In this document: piece by piece, positions 6,613-10,186 of the stretch
Numbering within the stretch: position 1 is the first letter of the stretch
How the letters are laid out: every line of letters begins with the position of its first letter
Origin: an uncultured Dorea sp.
GTDB lineage: Bacteria > Bacillota > Clostridia > Lachnospirales > Lachnospiraceae
Assembly (NCBI GenBank): GCA_948844705.1
Contig: CAQNVT010000255.1
Span: forward strand, 1-10,186
Direction: 5' to 3'
Length of the DNA stretch: 10,186 bases
Made by a program: the position numbers and the translations under genes
Notes under the pieces: model-generated
What the model was told of the DNA's origin: nothing
Databases searched by the model: none
What the model saw: only the letters and a program-made list of their open reading frames with translations

Positions 6613-7692
6613 ATGAAAAAAAGATCATTCATGCCTGTACTGGTGGGGGTCGTGACAGCGGCGGCGTTACTGTCCGGCTGTGCGTTAAAGGGAGATGAGA
6701 CGGCGTTTACCGTCGGTGATACCGAGATCAAAGCAGATGTGGCTAATTTTTATGCAAGATATACACAGGCACAGTACGAGACATATTATTCGGCATATAT
6801 GGGAGACGACAAATGGAATTCCGAGGCAAGTGAAGGGATGACCTATGAGGAGAGTGTAAAGGATTCTATTCAGGAGGCACTGACTACAATGGTGCTTTTG
6901 GAGCAGCATATGGACGAATATGACGTAGTTCTTTCGGACGCCGAGAAAAAGGTGATCACGGATACGGCGCAGGAGTTTGACGAGGATAATTCTCTGGAGG
7001 ATAAGGAAAAGGTATCCGGGGATAAGAAAGCGGTGGAGCGTACTCTTACGCTGATGGCGATTCAGCAGAAAATGCGTGAAGCAATTCAGACAGGCGTAAA
7101 CGCGGAGGTTTCTGATGAGGAAGCGGCGCAGAAGAGTATGCAGTATGTGTTCTTTTCTTACAATACCACGGATGAATCCGGCGCGTCTGCCGCAGTCTCC
7201 GACGAGGAGAAGGAGGAGCTTAAGAAGAAGGCCGGGAAGCTTGCAAAGGATCTTAAGGACGGCGGAGATTTTGAGAAGCTTGCAGGGGATGCGGGCGTTG
7301 AGATAAGTGTGTCGACCTTTGACGCAGAGTCCACAACTCCGGATGAAGAGCTGATTAAAGCGGCCGACGCATTGGAAGAGGGCGGGTCTACGGATGTAAT
7401 CGAGACGGACAACGGTTGTTATGTGGCAAAGGTGACCAGTCTTCTGGACAGAGAAGCAACGGACGCAAGAAAGGATACGATCGTGCAGGAACGCAAGGAA
7501 GAGCTCTACAGTACGACCTGTGAGAGATGGCGTAAGGAAAGCGATATTACGGTTCATGAGGATGTGTGGAAAAAGATAGATTTCAATGATCTGACAGTGA
7601 CCATGAATGTACAGGAGGAGGTACCTTATTCCGATTCTGTAAAAACAGACGACCAGGCAGAGCCTGACGCGCAGGAGGATGCGCAGGAATAG
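6613..7692 (+). CDS. Lipoprotein with SurA/PrsA-type foldase architecture and a degenerate parvulin domain
   Basis: A 359-residue exported lipoprotein. The signal peptide is MKKR plus a hydrophobic core and ends in lipobox LSGC, with Cys23 to be lipidated. An alpha-helical SurA_N-like region (about 30-165) follows. Residues 176-278 have the outline of a parvulin rotamase: MQYVFFSY for the first strand, DGGDFEKLAGDAG (216-228), then AADALEEGGSTDVIETDNGCYVAKV (250-274). The usual ASHIL and GYHI histidines are replaced (Tyr178, Cys269-Tyr270) and the GGxLG stretch is absent, so isomerase activity is doubtful; a holdase/chaperone role at the outer membrane face is more likely. The C-terminal tail is acidic (346-359). 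The ribosome binding site AAGGAGGTT (6592-6600) is strong but 12 bases from ATG, slightly long. The gene lies 39 bases after mfd and ends in a strong terminator. Confidence 0.82.
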   Translation: MKKRSFMPVLVGVVTAAALLSGCALKGDETAFTVGDTEIKADVANFYARYTQAQYETYYSAYMGDDKWNSEASEGMTYEESVKDSIQEALTTMVLLEQHMDEYDVVLSDAEKKVITDTAQEFDEDNSLEDKEKVSGDKKAVERTLTLMAIQQKMREAIQTGVNAEVSDEEAAQKSMQYVFFSYNTTDESGASAAVSDEEKEELKKKAGKLAKDLKDGGDFEKLAGDAGVEISVSTFDAESTTPDEELIKAADALEEGGSTDVIETDNGCYVAKVTSLLDREATDARKDTIVQERKEELYSTTCERWRKESDITVHEDVWKKIDFNDLTVTMNVQEEVPYSDSVKTDDQAEPDAQEDAQE

Positions 7693-7695
7693 AAC

Positions 7696-7739
7696 AAAAA
7701 CAGGGCGGCAGGGGATGTTCTTCTGCCGCCCTGTTTTTT
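7696..7739 (+). terminator. Strong intrinsic terminator after the foldase-like lipoprotein gene
   Basis: Stem 7696-7711 pairs with 7723-7738 (16 bases, GC-rich core CAGGGCGGCAG / CTGCCGCCCTG) around an 11-base loop, with a T-run at 7734-7739. It begins 4 bases after the stop codon and separates the pth-mfd-lipoprotein unit from the two-component module. Confidence 0.95.
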
Positions 7740-7774
7740 GACTATGGGGAAAATACCTTTTGCTCCCAATATCA

Positions 7775-7783
7775 TGCCATAAT
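7775..7783 (+). promoter_or_regulatory. Candidate extended -10 promoter of the two-component operon
   Basis: TGC followed by CATAAT (7775-7783) gives an extended -10 element 31 bases before the response-regulator ATG. No good -35 is found at 16-18 bases. A start near 7790 leaves a short leader containing the ribosome binding site. Confidence 0.35.
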
Positions 7784-7814
7784 GTCAATGTATGAAAGGT
7801 GACCAGGTGACTAT

Positions 7815-8528
7815 ATGAAGAAACAGATTTTGTTGGTGGAAGATGATTTGAGCTTAATAGGAGGACTTTCTTTTGCTGTCAGGAAAGAGGGCTACGGCGT
7901 AGATGTTGCCCGCACAAGTGCGGAAGCAGACGGGCTCTGGTCGAACGGCCGGTATGATCTTGTTATTTTGGACGTTACGCTTCCTGACGGATCTGGTTTT
8001 GATCTGTGTAAAAAAATGCGCCTGACTTCTAAGGTTCCGATTATGTTTCTGACGGCCGCGGATGAAGAGACAGACATGATTATGGGGCTTGACATCGGCG
8101 GGGATGATTATATTACCAAGCCGTTTAAGCTGGCGGTGTTTTTGTCGCGGGTCAATGCCCTGCTGCGCCGGAGCAGTAATTTCATTCAGGAAAGCCCGGA
8201 GCTTCGTTCCAACGATATCCGGGTGGAGCTGGTAAAGGGGGAGGTCTATAAAAATGGGAAGCCGATCGAACTGACGGCAAGCGAATACAGGCTTCTGTGC
8301 TTTTTCATGAAGAATCCGGATATAGTTCTCTCACCGGAACAGATTTTAAACAGGCTGTGGGATTGCAATGAAAACTATGTAGACAACAATACTCTGACAG
8401 TCTATGTGCGGAGGCTGCGTACAAAGATCGAGGACGATCCGGGGAAACCGGAGAAGATCATAACGGTCCGCCGTATGGGGTATAAGTGGAATACGGCGGA
8501 TAAGGGAAAGACGGAGAAGGAGACATAA
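7815..8528 (+). CDS. OmpR/PhoB-family response regulator, probable regulator of the adjacent ABC transporter
   Basis: A 237-residue cytosolic transcription factor. The receiver domain (1-118) has acidic pocket Asp10-Asp11, phospho-acceptor Asp53 (LVILDVTLPDGSG), Thr80 and Lys102 (YITKPF). A winged helix (about 128-228) of the Trans_reg_C type follows, with LTASEYRLLCFFMKNP, the recognition region VDNNTLTVYVRRLRTKI and the wing ending VRRMGYKW. Length and motif order are normal. The kinase gene starts 8 bases after its stop, so they form an operon. With the short-loop kinase and the following MacB-type ATPase this looks like a BceRS-like sensor of cell-envelope peptides; VanR-like or other peptide-sensing regulators are alternatives. 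Two AGGTGAC copies lie just before the ATG, the second 3 bases and the first 11 bases away; the first is the better-spaced ribosome binding site. Confidence 0.93.
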   Translation: MKKQILLVEDDLSLIGGLSFAVRKEGYGVDVARTSAEADGLWSNGRYDLVILDVTLPDGSGFDLCKKMRLTSKVPIMFLTAADEETDMIMGLDIGGDDYITKPFKLAVFLSRVNALLRRSSNFIQESPELRSNDIRVELVKGEVYKNGKPIELTASEYRLLCFFMKNPDIVLSPEQILNRLWDCNENYVDNNTLTVYVRRLRTKIEDDPGKPEKIITVRRMGYKWNTADKGKTEKET

Positions 8529-8536
8529 CGGTATAC

Positions 8537-9580
8537 ATGTTGAGGCGTATGATGAAAATACTGGCAAATCGGAAAATCAAAGGATTGTTTGATAAAATTC
8601 TGTTGTATACCATAGGGTTTTCGCTGTTTCTTATAGTGCTCGTACGGTCTGGACGGGGATGGGCCGCATTTGCTGCCGGACTTACAGGCCTGTGCATGGG
8701 AGTTCTGATTATAGCCGCCTGCTATGGTTATTTTAAAGAACAAAATGCGATTATGGAGCAGGCTGCGGAACAGATTGTGGAATATATTTCCGGCAATAAG
8801 GATGCAAGGATCGAATGTTATGATGAGGGCGAACTGTACCGGCTTTTTCATGAGGTGAATTCGCTGGTCGCTATTTTGAATGCCCATATCGAAAATGAGG
8901 GGAAAGAGAAGGAATTCCTGAGAAATACGATCCTGGATATATCCCACCAGCTAAAGACACCTTTAGCCGCCTTAAATATTTATAACGGGATTATACAGGG
9001 GGAGGCGGAAAATCTGCCTACGGTCAAAGAATTTGCCGATTTTTCGGAACAGGAACTGGAAAGAATCGAGACGTTGGTACAGAATCTGCTGAAAATCGCA
9101 AAATTTGACGCTGGTACGATCGTGATGATGAAAACGGCGGAAAATATATCTGAGATGATGGAGCGTATAAAAAACCAGTTTTCCTTCCGTGCGGGGCAGG
9201 AAGGAAAGGAAATCTGCCTTTCAGGAGACGAATCCGTCGACTTTATCTGTGACCGTAACTGGCTGATGGAGGCAGTGGGCAATATTGTAAAAAATGCTTT
9301 GGATCATACGGAAAAAGGGGATGTTGTCCGGATCGGATGGAAGCTGTCGGCATCTGTGTTTCAGATATCCGTAAGAGATAACGGAAGCGGAATCCATCCG
9401 GAGGATCTGTATTATATCTTTAAGAGGTTTTACCGAAGCCGGTATTCTAAGGATACGCAGGGGATCGGGCTCGGCCTGCCTCTTGCAAAAGCAATTATAG
9501 AAGCGCACGGGGGAAGTATTGCGGTTGACAGTGAGTTGGGAGAAGGTACGATATTTTATATAAATATTGCTGCCCGCTGA
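8537..9580 (+). CDS. Intramembrane-sensing type histidine kinase, BceS-like
   Basis: A 347-residue membrane kinase. Two hydrophobic segments (about 20-37 and 42-66) leave only about four residues outside, so there is no room for an extracellular sensor domain, as in kinases that read the state of a partner transporter. A short linker (67-125) leads to the DHp H-box DISHQLKTPL with His137. The ATPase domain has the N box (Asn249/Asn253, GNIVKNALDHT), G1 DNGSGI (281-286), an F-box-like IFKRFYR and G2 GIGLGLPLA (309-317). It should phosphorylate the regulator just upstream. The start is uncertain: ATG 8537 is 13 bases from GAAGGAGA (8516-8523), while ATG 8552 has GAGGCG 6 bases before it and would give the N-terminus MKILANRKIKGLF, closer to what I know of the family. 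Both keep every domain. Confidence 0.9.
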   Translation: MLRRMMKILANRKIKGLFDKILLYTIGFSLFLIVLVRSGRGWAAFAAGLTGLCMGVLIIAACYGYFKEQNAIMEQAAEQIVEYISGNKDARIECYDEGELYRLFHEVNSLVAILNAHIENEGKEKEFLRNTILDISHQLKTPLAALNIYNGIIQGEAENLPTVKEFADFSEQELERIETLVQNLLKIAKFDAGTIVMMKTAENISEMMERIKNQFSFRAGQEGKEICLSGDESVDFICDRNWLMEAVGNIVKNALDHTEKGDVVRIGWKLSASVFQISVRDNGSGIHPEDLYYIFKRFYRSRYSKDTQGIGLGLPLAKAIIEAHGGSIAVDSELGEGTIFYINIAAR

Positions 9581-9590
9581 AAACGGATTC

Positions 9591-9630
9591 TTACAAAATT
9601 GTAGGATTGCAGTAATATTACAGTAGGGTT
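9591..9630 (+). promoter_or_regulatory. Probable response-regulator operator: tandem direct repeat
   Basis: Two related blocks lie in the same direction: TTACAAAATTGTAGGATTGC (9591-9610) and TTACAGTAGGGTTTGC (9618-9633). The GTAGGrTT parts (9601-9608 and 9623-9630) are exactly 22 bases apart, two helical turns, as expected for a dimer of an OmpR/PhoB-type regulator on one DNA face. The first block also holds the inverted repeat TACAA-AA-TTGTA (9592-9603). The second block covers the -35 position of the promoter below. Confidence 0.6.
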
Positions 9631-9634
9631 TGCG

Positions 9635-9643
9635 TGCTATGAT
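9635..9643 (+). promoter_or_regulatory. Extended -10 promoter of the ABC transporter genes
   Basis: TGC plus TATGAT (9635-9643) is an extended -10 element. The sequence 17 bases upstream (ATATTA, 9615-9620) is a poor -35 and overlaps the tandem repeat, which is typical of a promoter that depends on an activator. Start near 9650 would leave a leader of about 80 bases before the ATPase gene. Confidence 0.55.
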
Positions 9644-9645
9644 GT

Positions 9646-9697
9646 TCGTACATTGAAGGTGAAGCTGCGGATTCATTTTCGGTGTACGATATTTTTT
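9646..9697 (+). terminator. Hairpin with T-run in the ABC gene leader: terminator or attenuator-like structure
   Basis: As RNA, 9646-9663 pairs with 9672-9689 over 18 consecutive positions (14 Watson-Crick and 4 G-U pairs), with an 8-base loop and a run of six T at 9692-9697. The outer TCGTACA/TGTACGA part is perfect in DNA too. It could end read-through from the kinase gene. Its 5' arm overlaps the predicted start point of the transporter promoter, so transcripts from that promoter would lack a few stem bases and might escape. Confidence 0.5.
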
Positions 9698-9728
9698 ATA
9701 TTTATATGAAGAAAGAGGTGTTGTTTCT

Positions 9729-10186
9729 ATGAATTTGTTGGAAGTAAAATCAATCTCCAAGATCTATGGAGAGGGCGATACCGCCGTACATGCGCTTAAA
9801 AAGGTGAGTTTTTCGGTGCCGAAAGGAGAATTTGTGGCGATTGTCGGGGAATCCGGTTCCGGAAAGAGTACTCTTCTTAATATGATCGGCGCGTTGGATA
9901 CACCTTCCTTCGGAAAGGTATACATCGACAGTAAGGATATTTTCGCGATGAAGGAGAAAAGCCTTACCGTTTTCCGGCGCAGGAATATCGGGTTTATCTT
10001 CCAGAGCTTTAATCTGATTCCTGAACTGACGGTGGAACAGAATATCATCTTTCCGGTACTGCTTGATTACCAGAAACCAAACCGGAAGCATCTGGAAGAT
10101 TTGCTGGCAATATTGAATCTTACGGAACGCCGGCATCATCTGCCAAGCCAACTCTCAGGCGGCCAGCAGCAGAGAGTGGCGATCGG
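9729..10186 (+). CDS. ABC transporter ATP-binding protein, MacB/BceA/LolD class (3' end outside window)
   Basis: The first 152 codons of an ATPase that is open at the window end. Walker A is GESGSGKST (40-48), the Q-loop Gln92 lies in FIFQSFNLIPELTVEQNI, which is diagnostic of the MacB/LolD/BceA class, and the signature LSGGQQQR is at 142-149. Walker B and the H-loop are beyond the edge. The start MNLLEVKSISKIYGEG has AGAGGTG 8 bases upstream. The partner is expected to be a large FtsX-type permease just downstream, and together they would remove or release antimicrobial peptides from the membrane. It is separated from the kinase gene by 148 bases carrying an apparent operator, promoter and hairpin, so it is probably induced by the upstream two-component system rather than simply co-transcribed. 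Confidence 0.93.
   Translation, partial: MNLLEVKSISKIYGEGDTAVHALKKVSFSVPKGEFVAIVGESGSGKSTLLNMIGALDTPSFGKVYIDSKDIFAMKEKSLTVFRRRNIGFIFQSFNLIPELTVEQNIIFPVLLDYQKPNRKHLEDLLAILNLTERRHHLPSQLSGGQQQRVAI

Noticed and set aside
7746..7767. GGAAAATACC...TCCC resembling the sigG-flanking repeat
   Set aside because: Only about nine contiguous bases match unit A and no palindrome accompanies them; chance similarity is more likely than a decayed copy.
6685..7788. Minus-strand open frame of 367 codons opposite the lipoprotein gene
   Set aside because: The plus-strand gene has a signal peptide, lipobox, ribosome binding site and terminator. The opposite frame is rich in Leu, Arg and Cys without domain structure and runs through the terminator.
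1..10186. CRISPR arrays, tRNA or rRNA genes, transposase genes, attachment sites
   Set aside because: No regularly spaced repeats, cloverleaf sequences, rRNA signatures or transposase motifs were seen in the intergenic parts, the longest of which are 805-1085 and 9581-9728.

Overview
The window looks like a chromosomal segment of a spore-forming, low-to-moderate GC Firmicute. The best fit is a Lachnospiraceae (clostridial cluster XIVa) gut anaerobe. Evidence for this is a forespore sigma factor, a pth-mfd pair as in the Bacillus/Clostridium spoVC-mfd region, strong AGGAGG-type ribosome binding sites, and free use of AGA/AGG arginine codons. The genus is an inference from gene content, not from any search.

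Layout. Positions 1-27 hold the edge of a palindromic repeat. Positions 28-804 (minus) encode sporulation sigma factor SigG. Positions 805-1085 hold the sigG leader and a 94-base near-perfect hairpin repeat. Each 37-base arm is built from two related 16-mers, and a 25-base piece of the same repeat lies on the other side of sigG. Next on the plus strand come a HAD phosphatase (1086-1733) and a very acidic 87-residue protein (1768-2031). They face a membrane-anchored FMN_bind-like protein on the minus strand (2055-2489), and the two convergent genes share a terminator that lies partly inside the latter's coding sequence. A divergent promoter region leads to pth (2609-3196), mfd (3199-6573) and a lipoprotein with a degenerate parvulin/foldase domain (6613-7692), closed by a strong terminator.

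From 7740 to the end is an accessory-type module: an OmpR-family response regulator, a short-loop (intramembrane-sensing type) histidine kinase, and the first 152 codons of a MacB/BceA-class ABC ATPase cut by the window edge. The 148-base gap before the ATPase holds two direct-repeat half sites 22 bases apart, an extended -10 promoter and a long hairpin followed by a T-run. This is the layout expected if the regulator switches on the transporter when a cell-envelope-active peptide or antibiotic is sensed.

How the genes fit together. sigG serves late forespore transcription. pth recycles peptidyl-tRNA, mfd couples repair to transcription, and the foldase-like lipoprotein probably helps secreted proteins fold outside the membrane. 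The two-component/ABC module is probably an antimicrobial peptide sensing and detoxification unit. The least ordinary items are the nested palindromic repeat around sigG, the control region before the ABC gene, and two proteins that keep a fold but lack the residues that normally define its chemistry (FMN_bind without SGAT, parvulin without its His and GG-LG residues).
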